A stretch of DNA of 64,000 nucleotides. Origin: Xanthomonas sacchari. GTDB taxonomy: Bacteria > Pseudomonadota > Gammaproteobacteria > Xanthomonadales > Xanthomonadaceae. A model generated the notes under the pieces. The model was not told the DNA's origin, made no database searches, and saw nothing but the letters and a program-made list of their open reading frames with translations. Position 1 is the stretch's first letter; each line of letters opens with the position of its first letter. Shown in pieces: positions 32,685 through 44,589 of this stretch. Both the position numbers and the translations under genes were made by a program. The stretch covers positions 1,612,001-1,676,000 of the forward strand of contig NZ_CP132343.1 of the NCBI RefSeq assembly GCF_040529065.1, given 5' to 3'.

Positions 32685-32883
32685 TGCGGGCTCCAACGAC
32701 AAGCGAGCGGGGAGCTTGCCCGATCCGCACCGCCGAGGCCACCCATGGCCGCTGCCCGCGGGCGCCCGCCGCCCTGTCGCGGGCGGGCGCCGTGGCGCGA
32801 CGGGCCAGGCGGCAGCGGCCTCTGCGGCGCTGCACGATGGCCGCGCGCGAGGGCGTGCGGGGCGCTCGCGCGTGTGCCGGCGT

Positions 32884-33657
32884 TCAGTCGGCGGCCGCTT
32901 CCTCGCGCAGTTGCTCGGCGCGCTCGGGGGTCAGATAGTCGGTGATCAGCCGCCGCATCAGGTACAGCAGCGGGATCAGCAGCACCGCCAGCAGCATCTT
33001 GCAGATGTAGTTCAGCGTGCTCACCGCCAGGAACAGCTGCATCGACCAGTGCTGCGGGCCGAGCACGAAGGCGATGTAGATCACCACGAAGCTGTCGATC
33101 AGCTGCGAGACTGCGGTGGAGCCGGTGGCGCGCAGCCATACGTGCTTTTCGCCGGTCACGCTGCGGATGCGGTGGAACACCGCCACGTCGATCAGCTGGC
33201 CGGCCATGAACGCGACCAGCGAGCCGGCGATGGTCCACATGCCCTGGCCGAACACCGCGGCGAACGCGGCCTGATAGTCGGGCACGCCCTGGTTCTGCGC
33301 GGCGGTGACCCAGAATCCGGCCGGGGCCAGCGCGATCGCGGCGAAGGCGAACAGGAAGCCGTAGCCGATCAGCCCCACCGCCAACCAGGAGATGAAGCGC
33401 ACGCCGCGGCGGCCGAAGAACTCATTGATGGTGTCGGTGAGGATGAACACCAGCGGCCACAGCAGGGTGCCGGCAGTGAAGTTCATCGAGCCGGTCTGCC
33501 CGAACAGGTTCCAGTTCAGCGGTGCGATGCCCAGAGTGTCTTCGAAGGCGAAGATCTTGACCCCGATGAATTCGGCCAGCGCGGCGTTGACGCAGAAGAA
33601 CGCCGCCAGGGCGATGAACAGCCGGACCGCGCGATCGTCGAGCGTGCCGCGGCGCAT
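32884..33657 (-). CDS. yhhQ: Queuosine precursor transporter (YhhQ/VUT family)
   Basis: 257 residues with six or more transmembrane helices. VUT-family segments: NAALAEFIGVKIF, LLWPLVFILTDTINEFFGRRGVRFISW, SLVAFMAGQLIDVAVFHRIR and GSTAVSQLIDSFVVIYIAF. The protein imports 7-cyano-7-deazaguanine (preQ0) or related bases for tRNA queuosine. It begins 5 bases after the DUF502 gene ends, so the two form an operon. Confidence 0.9.
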   Translation of the reverse strand: MRRGTLDDRAVRLFIALAAFFCVNAALAEFIGVKIFAFEDTLGIAPLNWNLFGQTGSMNFTAGTLLWPLVFILTDTINEFFGRRGVRFISWLAVGLIGYGFLFAFAAIALAPAGFWVTAAQNQGVPDYQAAFAAVFGQGMWTIAGSLVAFMAGQLIDVAVFHRIRSVTGEKHVWLRATGSTAVSQLIDSFVVIYIAFVLGPQHWSMQLFLAVSTLNYICKMLLAVLLIPLLYLMRRLITDYLTPERAEQLREEAAAD

Positions 33658-33662
33658 CGGCG

Positions 33663-34340
33663 TCAGCGGTCCATGGTCCGGGTGAAGGGCACGCTCTCCG
33701 GCGCCACCGCGCCACCGGAGATGATGAAGCTCATGGCCTGGTCCACGCTCCAGTCGGTGGGCGTGAGCAGTTCCACCGGCACGATCTCCAGGTAGCCGGA
33801 GGTCGGGTTGGGCGTGGTCGGCACATACACCGCGGCCAGCTCGCGGCCGGTGCCGTGTTCCTTGATGACCCGCGTGACCAGGCCCACCGACTTCATGTCC
33901 CGGTGCGGGAAGTCGATCAGCACCACGCGCTGGGTGCTGCCGGGCTGGGTCTGCAGGATGTCCACCAGCTTGCGCACGCTGTCGTAGACCACGCTGGCCA
34001 GCGGGATGCGGCGCATCACCGCCTCGAACCAGCGCAGCAGGCGCTGGCCGATCATGCGCCGGCTCAGGAAGCCGACCAGCAGGATCACCGCCAGGGTGGC
34101 GATCAGGGCAATGGTGTTCTGCACCCACTGCGCGGTCGCCCAGCCCAGTTCGCGCGGGAACGAGGCGGCGATGCGCACCGACAGCGGCACCACCCAGGGG
34201 CTGCTGATGCCCGACAGCAGCACGAACACGAACTTGACCACGACCCAGGTCAGCCAGATCGGCAACAGGGTCAGCAGGCCGGTGAAGAACAGCCGTTGCA
34301 GGGACGGGCGGGGAGCGGGGGCGGCGAGATCGGGCGACAT
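33663..34340 (-). CDS. DUF502 family membrane protein
   Basis: 225 residues. Two transmembrane helices (about 15-42 and 70-95) are followed by a cytosolic beta-rich part with IPLASVVYDSVRKLVDIL, VVLIDFPHRDMKSVGLVT and VYVPTTPNPTSGYLEIVP. These are the constant blocks of DUF502. Function unknown. In many bacteria it lies near aspartyl-tRNA synthetase; here it is upstream of yhhQ. Confidence 0.88.
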   Translation of the reverse strand: MSPDLAAPAPRPSLQRLFFTGLLTLLPIWLTWVVVKFVFVLLSGISSPWVVPLSVRIAASFPRELGWATAQWVQNTIALIATLAVILLVGFLSRRMIGQRLLRWFEAVMRRIPLASVVYDSVRKLVDILQTQPGSTQRVVLIDFPHRDMKSVGLVTRVIKEHGTGRELAAVYVPTTPNPTSGYLEIVPVELLTPTDWSVDQAMSFIISGGAVAPESVPFTRTMDR

Positions 34341-34546
34341 CCGCGTAGTGTAGCGGCGCCTGATGGCCGTTGGTGCGGCGCGGCATGGTCGCGCGGCGCG
34401 GTTGTGCAGCTGCGATTGGGCCGGGGCGTGCGCACGCCAGCCGAATCGTCGCGCCGCGCGCGCAAGTTGAGGTCGCGTCAGCTCGCAGTGTGTGCCCGTT
34501 TGCGCAGAGACAGGACAGGCCTTGGCGAAACCGCGGGTCGGCCGCG

Positions 34547-34996
34547 CTATCGCGCCGGCTTGCGCTTGACGTACAGCTGCTTGCGCGTCCTCGCCACCAC
34601 CTCGCCCTGGGCGTCGACCACGTCGGTCTCGAACCAGTGCAGATACTTGTCGCCGCTTGCGGTGGCGGCGCGCAGTTCGTCCAACAGGGCCTGGTCCAGG
34701 TCGAATTGCGCGCTGACCGTGCCGCGGCCCGGGCGCACGAACTCGATGCTGCCGGCCTTGTCCCAGACGTAGTAGTCGCGTCCCAGGTTCTGCATGGTCA
34801 GCAGCATCCAGAACGGGTCGGTCATGGCGAACAGGCTGCCGCCGAAATGGGTGCCGACGTAGTTGCGGTTCCACGGGCGCATGCGCAGTTCGACCCGCGC
34901 GTGGCGGTAGTCGGCGCTCAGCGCGGTCACGTGGATGCCGGCGCATAGGAACGGCGGCCACAGGTTCAGGCCCAGGCGGAACAGCGATGGCTTCAT
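34547..34996 (-). CDS. DUF4442 hotdog-fold protein, thioesterase-like
   Basis: 149 residues. The hotdog-fold segment GTHFGGSLFAMTDPFWM carries the central-helix pattern, followed by the strand KAGSIEFVRPGRGTVSAQF. The family is close to acyl-CoA thioesterases but its activity is untested. Soluble, probably dimeric. ATG 34996; the neighbour genes on the same strand are over 150 bases away on each side. Confidence 0.83.
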   Translation of the reverse strand: MKPSLFRLGLNLWPPFLCAGIHVTALSADYRHARVELRMRPWNRNYVGTHFGGSLFAMTDPFWMLLTMQNLGRDYYVWDKAGSIEFVRPGRGTVSAQFDLDQALLDELRAATASGDKYLHWFETDVVDAQGEVVARTRKQLYVKRKPAR

Positions 34997-35150
34997 CGTG
35001 CGAGAGGGGCTGGAACAGAGAACGCGAGCCTACCAGACGCATGCGTATGGTGCATCGGCGGGGCGCCTGTGTCGCGCTGGCGCGCCTGACCGGCCGCCGC
35101 GACGGCGTCGGCGGCGCACGCGGCCCGCCGACGCCAGTGCCGCGGCCGCC

Positions 35151-36011
35151 TCAGAACAGCAGGGCGGACATCTTGCGGCGGTACTGCCCCACCAGGTCCT
35201 CGTCCTCGATCACCCGGAACGCGTCGATCAGCGCCTTCTTCGGCAGGCCGTCCTCGAACGTGCGGTCCTGGCGCAGCATCTCCAGGAACTGCTCCAGCGC
35301 GGCCGCGTCGTCGCCGCCGACCAGGTGGCGCACGCCCAGCAGGTAGCGCGCCTTGAGGTCGGCCGGATCCTGCGCCAGTGTCGCCTGCAGGGTCTCCAGC
35401 GGCGGCGCGGCCTGCAGCGCGCCGACGAAGCCCAGCCGCGCCCGCGCCCGCACCGCGCGCTCGTCGGTGGCCAGGTTGGCCGGCAGCGCGTCGATCAGGG
35501 TCTCGGCCTCGGTGGCGGCGCCGACCTTGACCAGGGCCAGGGCCAGATCCAGCTTCAGCTCGTCCTTGTCCGGCTCGGCCGCCACCGCCTCGCGCAGGCG
35601 CTGCACCTCGGCCTGCGGATCCAGCGGCGCGGCCGGCACGTCCTCGGCCGGCTCCTGCGCCGCCAGCGGCACGATCCCGTGCTGGGTCAGGAACTCGCGC
35701 AACTGGCCTTCGGGCAGGGCGCCGGGGAAGCCGTCGACCAGCTGTCCGCCCTTGACCAGGAACACCGTCGGCACCGAGCGGATCTGGAACGCCGCCGCGA
35801 TCTGCTGTTCCTGGTCCACGTCGACCTTGGCCAGGACGAAGCCGCCGTTGTACTCGGCCGCCAGTTTTTCCAGGATCGGGCTCAGGGTCTTGCACGGGCC
35901 GCACCAGGGCGCCCAGAAGTCCACCAGCACCGGCGTCTGCAGCGAGCGCTGCAGCACATCGGCTTCGAAGGTCTCGGTCTTGGCGTCGAAAACGTGGGGC
36001 GTGTCGGACAT
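35151..36011 (-). CDS. cnoX: Chaperedoxin CnoX (thioredoxin-TPR protein, YbbN type)
   Basis: 286 residues. Thioredoxin domain (1-110) with WCGPC at 36-40 and cis-Pro in RSVPTVFLV. The C-terminal half is TPR-like helices (AEVQRLREAVAAEPDKDELKLDLALAL; DPADLKARYLLGVRHL), as in E. coli CnoX. Here the active site keeps both cysteines, whereas E. coli has SxxC, so redox activity is likely. It protects unfolded proteins under oxidative stress and passes them to chaperones. An earlier start (MTPP, 36023) is equally possible. Confidence 0.92.
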   Translation of the reverse strand: MSDTPHVFDAKTETFEADVLQRSLQTPVLVDFWAPWCGPCKTLSPILEKLAAEYNGGFVLAKVDVDQEQQIAAAFQIRSVPTVFLVKGGQLVDGFPGALPEGQLREFLTQHGIVPLAAQEPAEDVPAAPLDPQAEVQRLREAVAAEPDKDELKLDLALALVKVGAATEAETLIDALPANLATDERAVRARARLGFVGALQAAPPLETLQATLAQDPADLKARYLLGVRHLVGGDDAAALEQFLEMLRQDRTFEDGLPKKALIDAFRVIEDEDLVGQYRRKMSALLF

Positions 36012-36165
36012 GGGCGGCGTCATCGCAGTCGAGAAGACGCTCTGTATGGAGGCGCGGCGGCGCCGATGCAAGGGCGGCGGCGTCGTGACACGGATGCCGG
36101 CCGCGGCCGCAGCGGCGACAATGCCGGGTTTCGGGCGCCATGCCGGCGCGAAAGGACGGGAACGG

Positions 36166-36789
36166 ATGGGCGAGGTGAGCGAACGGGTGCTGCGCTGGAT
36201 CGGGCCGCTGCTGGCGGTGGCCGCGGTGGTGGCGATGCTGGGCTTCGGCGCGGTGCTGCCCGGCTATCTGCCGTGGTCGCATCCGCTGGCCCTGCTCGGT
36301 GCGCGCGGCATCCCGCATGCCTGGGCGTTCAACCTGCTGGCATTCGTGTTGCCTGGGGGCCTGGCGATGGGACTGGCGCTGCGGCTGCTGCGCCGCGCGG
36401 GCCGCCAGACGCCCTGGTCGCTGCGGGTCGGCGGGCAATTGCTGCTGTTGGCCGGCCTGGCCTTCGCCGGCATGGGCCTGCTGCCGCTGGACCCGACCGA
36501 CCTGGAAGCGCGCGCGACCCAGTTGCATGCCAGCGCCTGGCTGCTGTGGGTGGTGGCGCTGGTGGCAGCCGCGGCCCTGCTGGGGCTGGGCGCGCGCCGC
36601 GATCCCGCCGCGCGCGTCTGGGCCGCGCTGGCGCTGGCGATGGCGCTGCTGGTAGCGCTGGGCGCGTTCGCGCTGGACCGGCTGCTGTCGCCGGCGCTGG
36701 CGCAGCGGCTGGTGTTCCTGCTGTGGTGGGGCTGGCTGGCACTGCTGGCGTGCTGGCCCGGACCCCGGGCGGTCGCGCGCCGCGGCTGA
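36166..36789 (+). CDS. DUF998-like membrane protein (second copy)
   Basis: 207 residues with about six transmembrane helices. Its layout and length match the DUF998-like protein encoded at 12854, including a polar segment after the first helix. Function unknown. ATG 36166 gives an N-terminus of about 8 residues before the first helix. It lies upstream of leuS but 222 bases away, so a shared transcript is uncertain. Confidence 0.6.
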   Translation: MGEVSERVLRWIGPLLAVAAVVAMLGFGAVLPGYLPWSHPLALLGARGIPHAWAFNLLAFVLPGGLAMGLALRLLRRAGRQTPWSLRVGGQLLLLAGLAFAGMGLLPLDPTDLEARATQLHASAWLLWVVALVAAAALLGLGARRDPAARVWAALALAMALLVALGAFALDRLLSPALAQRLVFLLWWGWLALLACWPGPRAVARRG

Positions 36790-39654
<2,865 letters not shown>

Positions 39655-39781
39655 GCCGGCGCGCCGCGGCGGCCGCAGCGCGGCCGCGCGGTGCGGCATC
39701 AGGTCTCAACCCGCGTTCACGCGACGTGCGGCAGGCTAGCGGCCTGTTGCCGCGCCCAGCCGGCTCCTCCAGACTGTGTCC

Positions 39782-40396
39782 ATGACCCGACTCCTGCTCG
39801 CTCTCGTCTTCGCGGCGTCCCTGACCGCCTGCGGTTTCCACCTGCGCAACAAGCTGACCCTGCCGGCCGATACGCCGTCGGTGAAGGTGGTGTCCTCGGC
39901 GCCGTACAGCGAGCTGGCCAAGCTGCTCGAACGCGGCCTGCGCGCAGCCGGCGCGCAGATCGCGCCCAAGGACGTCAACACCGGCGTGGCCCGCCTGGAA
40001 GTGCTGTCCGAGCGCTGGGGCGACTTGCCGATCGCGCTCGACGCCGAAGGCCGCGCCCAGGAATACAGCCTGCGCTACGCCGCGATCTTCGTGTTCCGGC
40101 GCGCCGACGGCAGCGTGCTGGTGCCGCAGCAGGTGATCGAGCTGTCGCGCGACTACGTGTCGCCGCCGACCGACGCCACCGGTACCTCCACCGAGCGCGA
40201 GATCCTGGCCGACGAATTGCGCCGCGAGATGTCGGCGTCGATGCTGCGCCGGATCGACAGCGTGGTGCGCGCGCAGGTGCGCGACGGCAAGGACGTCAAC
40301 GCCGCGCCGCCGTCGACCGACGGCACGCCGGTGGAAGGCAAGCCGGCCGACGCCACGCCGGCCGCAGACAAGCCGGCGACCACGCCGCAGCCTTGA
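39782..40396 (+). CDS. lptE: LPS-assembly lipoprotein LptE
   Basis: 204 residues. Lipobox LTAC with the lipid-bearing C17, followed by GFHLRNKLTLPA as in RlpB/LptE. The protein plugs LptD in the outer membrane and guides LPS insertion. Its position between leuS and holA is strictly conserved in Gammaproteobacteria. The C-terminal about 35 residues are a Pro/Ala/Lys tail not found in E. coli. Confidence 0.95.
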   Translation: MTRLLLALVFAASLTACGFHLRNKLTLPADTPSVKVVSSAPYSELAKLLERGLRAAGAQIAPKDVNTGVARLEVLSERWGDLPIALDAEGRAQEYSLRYAAIFVFRRADGSVLVPQQVIELSRDYVSPPTDATGTSTEREILADELRREMSASMLRRIDSVVRAQVRDGKDVNAAPPSTDGTPVEGKPADATPAADKPATTPQP

Positions 40397-40497
40397 GCCT
40401 CGCCCTGCTGCCTTCGCCGCCGCATGCGGCGGCCGCGCCGTTCGCCGCAGGCGCGCGGCGTTGGCCGCATCCGCCTGCAGCAGCGTAGGCTGTCGCC

Positions 40498-41532
40498 ATG
40501 GAACTGCGTCCCGAACAACTCGCCACCCAGCCGGCGTCGCAGCCGCTGCAGCCGGTCTACTTGATCGCCGGTCCGGAAACCCTGCGCGTGCTCGAAGCCG
40601 CCGACGCGGTCCGCGCTCGCGCACGCGCCGCCGGCATCGGCGAGCGCGAGGTGTTCGACGCCGATGGCCGCGACTTCGACTGGGGCCAGCTGTATTCCAG
40701 CTTCAACGCACCCAGCCTGTTCAGCGCGCAGCGGCTGATCGAACTGCGCCTGCCCAGCGGCAAGCCCGGCAAGGAGGGCGGCGAGGTCATCAGCGCGTTC
40801 TGCGCCGATCCGCCGCCGGACGTGGTGCTGCTGATCACCTGCAACGAATGGAGCAAGGCCCACCAGGGCAAGTGGGCCGACGCAGTCGGCCGTATCGGCA
40901 CCATCGCCGTGGCCTGGGCGATCAAGCCGCACGAACTGGGCGACTGGATCGAGCGGCGCCTGCGCAGCAAGGGCCTGCGCGCCGATGCCGGCGCGGTGCA
41001 GCGCCTGGCCGAGCGGGTGGAGGGCAACCTGCTGGCGGCGGCGCAGGAGATCGACAAGCTGGCCCTGCTGGCCGACGGCCAGGGCCTGGACGTGGCGGCG
41101 ATGGAGTCGCTGGTCGCCGACGCCGCCCGCTACGACGTGTTCCGCCTGGCCGAGGCGACCCTCGCCGGACAGGCGCCGGCGGTGCGGCGCATGCTCGCCG
41201 GCCTGCGCGCCGAGGGCGAAGCGGTGGCCGCGCTGCTGCCGATCCTGATCAAGGAACTGCTGCGCACCGCGGCGCTGGCCAAGGTGCAGGCCGCCGGCGG
41301 CAACCTGGCCGCGGAGATGAAGGGGCAGGGCATCTGGGAATCGCGGCAGGCGCCGTTCAAGCGCGCCCTGCAGCGCCACGCCGAACCGCGCCGCTGGGAA
41401 CGCTTCGCCGCCGAGGCCGGCCGTATCGACCGCATCGCCAAGGGCCGCGCCGACGGCGACGCCTGGATCGCCCTGGAGCGCCTGCTGCTGGCGATCGCCG
41501 AGGCGCGGGCGGTGCGGTTGTTGGTGGTATGA
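40498..41532 (+). CDS. holA: DNA polymerase III subunit delta
   Basis: 344 residues. AAA+-like clamp-loader wrench subunit: [42 protein letters not shown] and [18 protein letters not shown]. It opens the beta clamp for loading. The final codons overlap an in-frame ATG for nadD (ATGA). Confidence 0.95.
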   Translation: MELRPEQLATQPASQPLQPVYLIAGPETLRVLEAADAVRARARAAGIGEREVFDADGRDFDWGQLYSSFNAPSLFSAQRLIELRLPSGKPGKEGGEVISAFCADPPPDVVLLITCNEWSKAHQGKWADAVGRIGTIAVAWAIKPHELGDWIERRLRSKGLRADAGAVQRLAERVEGNLLAAAQEIDKLALLADGQGLDVAAMESLVADAARYDVFRLAEATLAGQAPAVRRMLAGLRAEGEAVAALLPILIKELLRTAALAKVQAAGGNLAAEMKGQGIWESRQAPFKRALQRHAEPRRWERFAAEAGRIDRIAKGRADGDAWIALERLLLAIAEARAVRLLVV

Positions 41533-42323
41533 CGGCCGGGATTGGGGATTCGGGATTGGGGATTGGCAACAGCGGCGATCCGGCGATGCCGGATGTGCGA
41601 GAAGAAAGCCCCGCCGTTGGCGAATCCCCAATCCCCAATCCCGAATCTCGGCCTCTCACCCTCATCTACGGCGGCACCTTCGATCCCATCCACAACGGCC
41701 ACCTGGCGATCGCGCGGGCGGCGCGGGATGCGGTCGGGGTGCCGGTGCGGATGATGCCGGCGGCCGATCCGCCGCATCGGCCGGCGCCCGGCGCCGATGC
41801 GCAGCAGCGCTGCGCGATGCTGGCGCTGGCCATCGCCGACACGCCGGGGCTGGTGCTGGACCTGCACGAAGTGCGGCGCGCGCAGGCCCGGCCGGGCGTG
41901 GCGTCCTACAGTATCGACACGGTGCGCGAGCTGCGCGCCGAGCTCGGCGCCGACGCGCCGCTGGCGCTGCTGATCGGCAGCGACAGCTTCGTCGGCTTCA
42001 ACGGCTGGCGCGAGTGGCGGGCGTTGCTCGAGGCGGCGCACCTGATCGTCGCCGACCGCGCCGGCAGCGGTTGGGAGCGGGCGGTGCCGGCGGAACTGGC
42101 GCAGGCGGTGGCCGGGCGCTGGGCCGACACGCCGCAGGCGCTGACCCGCGCGCCGGGCGGCCGGCTGTGGTGCTTGCGGCAGCCGCTGCGCAGCGAATCG
42201 GCCAGTCTGGTGCGGGCGCGGATCGCCGCCGGCGAGGACTGGGCGGCCTTGCTGCCGGCACCGGTGGCGGCCTATATCCGCGACCACGGCCTGTATGCGT
42301 CGGGCACCGGTCCCGCTGGCTGA
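41529..42323 (+). CDS. nadD: Nicotinate-nucleotide adenylyltransferase
   Basis: Core domain starts [16 protein letters not shown] (nucleotidylyltransferase HxGH-type motif) and has the late [14 protein letters not shown] segment for ATP phosphates. It adenylates nicotinate mononucleotide in NAD synthesis. The start is open: ATG 41529 overlaps the holA stop (264 residues) and ATG 41586 gives 245 residues. Between 41586 and the core there is no ATG, GTG or TTG, so the C-rich heptamer tract at 41622-41648 must be translated ([10 protein letters not shown]). Thus this enzyme carries a repeat-encoded N-terminal extension. Confidence 0.93.
   Translation: MTAGIGDSGLGIGNSGDPAMPDVREESPAVGESPIPNPESRPLTLIYGGTFDPIHNGHLAIARAARDAVGVPVRMMPAADPPHRPAPGADAQQRCAMLALAIADTPGLVLDLHEVRRAQARPGVASYSIDTVRELRAELGADAPLALLIGSDSFVGFNGWREWRALLEAAHLIVADRAGSGWERAVPAELAQAVAGRWADTPQALTRAPGGRLWCLRQPLRSESASLVRARIAAGEDWAALLPAPVAAYIRDHGLYASGTGPAG
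41538..41648. repeat. Paired heptamer element at the holA/nadD junction (G-rich 41538-41566, C-rich 41622-41648)
   Basis: Left GGGATTG-GGGATTC-GGGATTG-GGGATTG, then GCAACAGCGGCG; right CCGCCGTTGGC followed by GAATCCCC units. The likeness of the inner boxes, besides the heptamers, is inverted too. It lies at the 5' end of nadD. Confidence 0.8.
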
Positions 42324-42346
42324 ATACGCGTCCTGCCGGGGTCGCC

Positions 42347-42352
42347 TATAAT
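42347..42352 (+). promoter_or_regulatory. rsfS: TATAAT -10 box before rsfS
   Basis: Perfect TATAAT, 27 bases before the TTG start at 42380. No clear TTGACA-like -35 is seen upstream. It would allow rsfS and downstream genes to be transcribed apart from nadD. Confidence 0.5.
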
Positions 42353-42379
42353 TCGCCCCATTCCATCGAGTTCGCCGCT

Positions 42380-42799
42380 TTGTCCAGTCAAGCCCACGTC
42401 ATCAAGACCCAAGTCCCCAATCCGCCGCCGCCGCTGCCGGTCCTGCTCGCCCACGTCCGCGAGGCAGTCGAGGAACTCAAGGCCAAGGACGTGGCGGAAA
42501 TCGACGTGCGCGGCAAGTCCAGCGTCACCGACTACCTGGTGATCGTCTCCGGCACCTCCACCCGTCACGTCAAGTCGATCGCCGACGAAGTCATCAAGTA
42601 CGCCAAGCGCCTGGACGTCATGCCGCTGGGCGTGGAAGGCGAGCGCGAGGCCGAGTGGGTGCTGGTCGATCTCGGCGACGTGGTGGTGCACGTGATGCTG
42701 CCGCGGGTGCGCGAGTTCTATGCGCTGGAGCGGCTGTGGACGGTCGGCGACCAGCCGCCGGGCGACGACGACGGCGACGACTCGGCACGCGATGCCTAA
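42380..42799 (+). CDS. rsfS: Ribosomal silencing factor RsfS
   Basis: 139 residues. The RsfS/DUF143 fold is shown by [38 protein letters not shown] and [28 protein letters not shown]. It binds L14 on the 50S subunit and blocks subunit joining in starvation. It starts with TTG at 42380, since no ATG precedes the conserved part in frame. Ends with an acidic [11 protein letters not shown] tail and overlaps the next gene by 8 bases. Confidence 0.93.
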   Translation: MSSQAHVIKTQVPNPPPPLPVLLAHVREAVEELKAKDVAEIDVRGKSSVTDYLVIVSGTSTRHVKSIADEVIKYAKRLDVMPLGVEGEREAEWVLVDLGDVVVHVMLPRVREFYALERLWTVGDQPPGDDDGDDSARDA

Positions 42800-43946
42800 G
42801 CGCCAGGCCGGCGTGCCTGCGGCCGCGTCCGATCTGGCGCCGTCCGCACGGCTCCGCGCCGGTTCCGACACCGCTGCACAGCCGCTGGCCACCCCGGCGC
42901 GCAAACGCTTCGATGCGCTGATCGAACGCCTGGAGCGGACCCGCGAGGAACTGCGCGACTGGCGCGAGGCGCTGCCGCGCTGGGAACAGCGCTTCCATGC
43001 GCAGGTCGAGCCGCTGCTGCAGGCGCGCGATGCGGCGCAGGCGCAATTGGTCCACGACCTGGACGCCGCGCATGCCATGCACAAGCTGGGCAAGCGCGAG
43101 CGTGCGGACTTGTCCGAGACGCTATGCGCGCTGGCCGCGCCGCTGCTGGAACAGCCGGAGTTCGAGGCGCTGAAGCCGATCCATGCACGCCACCGCGGCG
43201 CGCAAGGCGAGGGCGGCGACATCATGCAAGACGCCGCGATGCAGGCGGCGCTCGCCGCCGAGTTCGGCCTGACCATCGAAGAATTGCAGCACCTGCCGTC
43301 CCCGGAAACGCTGTACGCGCAACTGCAGCAGCGCCAGCACCAGCAGCGGGCGCATACGGACGGACGCGCGCAACGGCATGCCAAGCGCCGCCGTGCCGGC
43401 GCGGGCCCTGCCGCCGCGAGCGAGTTCGATCCGCAACAGGCGCGGCGCGCGCTGTACCGCAGCTTGGTCGCGGCGCTGCACCCGGACCGCGAGCCCGATG
43501 CGCGGCAACGCGAACGCAAGACCGCGCTGATGCAGGAACTCAACCGTGTCTATCGCCAGGACGATCTGCTGGGCCTGCTTGAACTGCAGTTGGAGATCGG
43601 CCAGCTGGATCACGCCGGGATCGCGGCGATGGCCGAGGAGCGGATCGGCGACTACGCCGCGATGTTCGCCACGCAACTGCAGCAGGTCGAGCGGGAGCTG
43701 GCGCAGGTGGTCGATGCGTTCGTGGCCGACTACGGGCTGGCCCTGGAGCGCCGCCCGCAGCCGCGGCGCCTGGATGCGCTGATGGCGCAGATCAAGCGCC
43801 AGTTGCAGGACGAGATCGCGTATTTCGACGAGGACCGGCGCGCGCTGCAGCAGCCGTCCACTCTCAAGCAGTGGTTGCGCGAGCAGCGTGCGGCGCTCGA
43901 GGCGCAGGACGCCGCCGAGACTGCTTTCATGGCGGAGCGCGGATGA
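42792..43946 (+). CDS. J-domain-like protein (DnaJ family) inserted between rsfS and rlmH
   Basis: 384 residues. Charged and largely helical, with predicted coiled coil at about 35-90. A J-domain-like segment at about 215-260 has [24 protein letters not shown] with the HPD tripeptide that stimulates Hsp70, followed by [21 protein letters not shown]. Such proteins are found in Xanthomonadaceae without known clients. It overlaps rsfS by 8 bases, so is translated from the same transcript. rlmH follows 22 bases later. Confidence 0.75.
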   Translation: MPKRQAGVPAAASDLAPSARLRAGSDTAAQPLATPARKRFDALIERLERTREELRDWREALPRWEQRFHAQVEPLLQARDAAQAQLVHDLDAAHAMHKLGKRERADLSETLCALAAPLLEQPEFEALKPIHARHRGAQGEGGDIMQDAAMQAALAAEFGLTIEELQHLPSPETLYAQLQQRQHQQRAHTDGRAQRHAKRRRAGAGPAAASEFDPQQARRALYRSLVAALHPDREPDARQRERKTALMQELNRVYRQDDLLGLLELQLEIGQLDHAGIAAMAEERIGDYAAMFATQLQQVERELAQVVDAFVADYGLALERRPQPRRLDALMAQIKRQLQDEIAYFDEDRRALQQPSTLKQWLREQRAALEAQDAAETAFMAERG

Positions 43947-43968
43947 TGCGCGCGCGGCGGCCGACGCG

Positions 43969-44439
43969 ATGAAGGCGCGCCTCATCGCCACCGGCGAGCG
44001 CGCCCCGGCCTGGGTGGCGCAGGGCTTCGCCGAGTACCGCAAGCGGCTCTCGCACTGGCTGCCGCTGGACCTGGTCGAGATCGAACCCGGCCTGCGCGGC
44101 AAGGGCCGCGATGCGCAGCGCGCGATCGAGGACGAAGGCCGCCGGGTCCTGGCGGCGCTGCCGAAGAATGCCCTGGTGGTGGCGCTGGACGTGCCCGGCA
44201 AGCAGCACAGCTCCGAGCAACTGGCGCAGCGCATGGAACACTGGCGCGGACAGGGACGCGATCTGGCGTTCCTGATCGGCGGTCCCGAGGGCCACTCGCC
44301 AGAGGTGCTGGCGGTGGCCAGCGAATCCTGGTCGCTGGGGCCGCTGACGCTGCCGCACATGCTGGTGCGGCTGGTGGTGGCCGAGCAGTTGTACCGTGCG
44401 GCGGCGATGCTGGCCAATCATCCCTACCATCGCGCCTGA
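43969..44439 (+). CDS. rlmH: 23S rRNA (pseudouridine1915-N3)-methyltransferase RlmH
   Basis: 156 residues, standard length. SPOUT knot motif LIGGPEGHSPEVLA and C-terminal SLGPLTLPHMLVRLVVAEQLYRA...HPYHR. It methylates pseudouridine 1915 in the ribosome helix 69. Its stop overlaps a tandem GATCGCG tract. Next to rsfS in most Gammaproteobacteria, as here apart from the J-domain gene. Confidence 0.97.
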   Translation: MKARLIATGERAPAWVAQGFAEYRKRLSHWLPLDLVEIEPGLRGKGRDAQRAIEDEGRRVLAALPKNALVVALDVPGKQHSSEQLAQRMEHWRGQGRDLAFLIGGPEGHSPEVLAVASESWSLGPLTLPHMLVRLVVAEQLYRAAAMLANHPYHRA

Positions 44440-44479
44440 TCGCGGATCGCGGATCGCGGATCGCGGATCGCTGATCGCG
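44438..44479. repeat. Six tandem GATCGCG heptamers at the rlmH 3' end
   Basis: GATCGCG four times, GATCGCT once, and GATCGCG once, without gaps, starting within the stop codon. Read with a shift this is GCGGATC, close to the GGGNATC heptamer of the other tracts in the window. Confidence 0.9.
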
Positions 44480-44535
44480 TGTGCGCGGCGGCAAGGCGTG
44501 CGTGATGCCGAAACTTGCGCGCCGCTCAGGCAACA

Positions 44536-44565
44536 AAAAAGCCCGGGCTTGCGCCCGGGCTTTTT
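44536..44565. terminator. Bidirectional intrinsic terminator between rlmH and the TonB receptor gene
   Basis: AAAAAGCCCGGGC-TTGC-GCCCGGGCTTTTT: a 13-bp stem with a T-run on both strands, placed between two convergent genes. Textbook form. Confidence 0.93.
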
Positions 44566-44589
44566 CTTATCGCTGTGCGACGCTCGCGA

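Noticed and set aside
44438-44479. Short CRISPR-like array
   Set aside because: Unit length is 7 bases with no spacers; no cas gene is present in the window.
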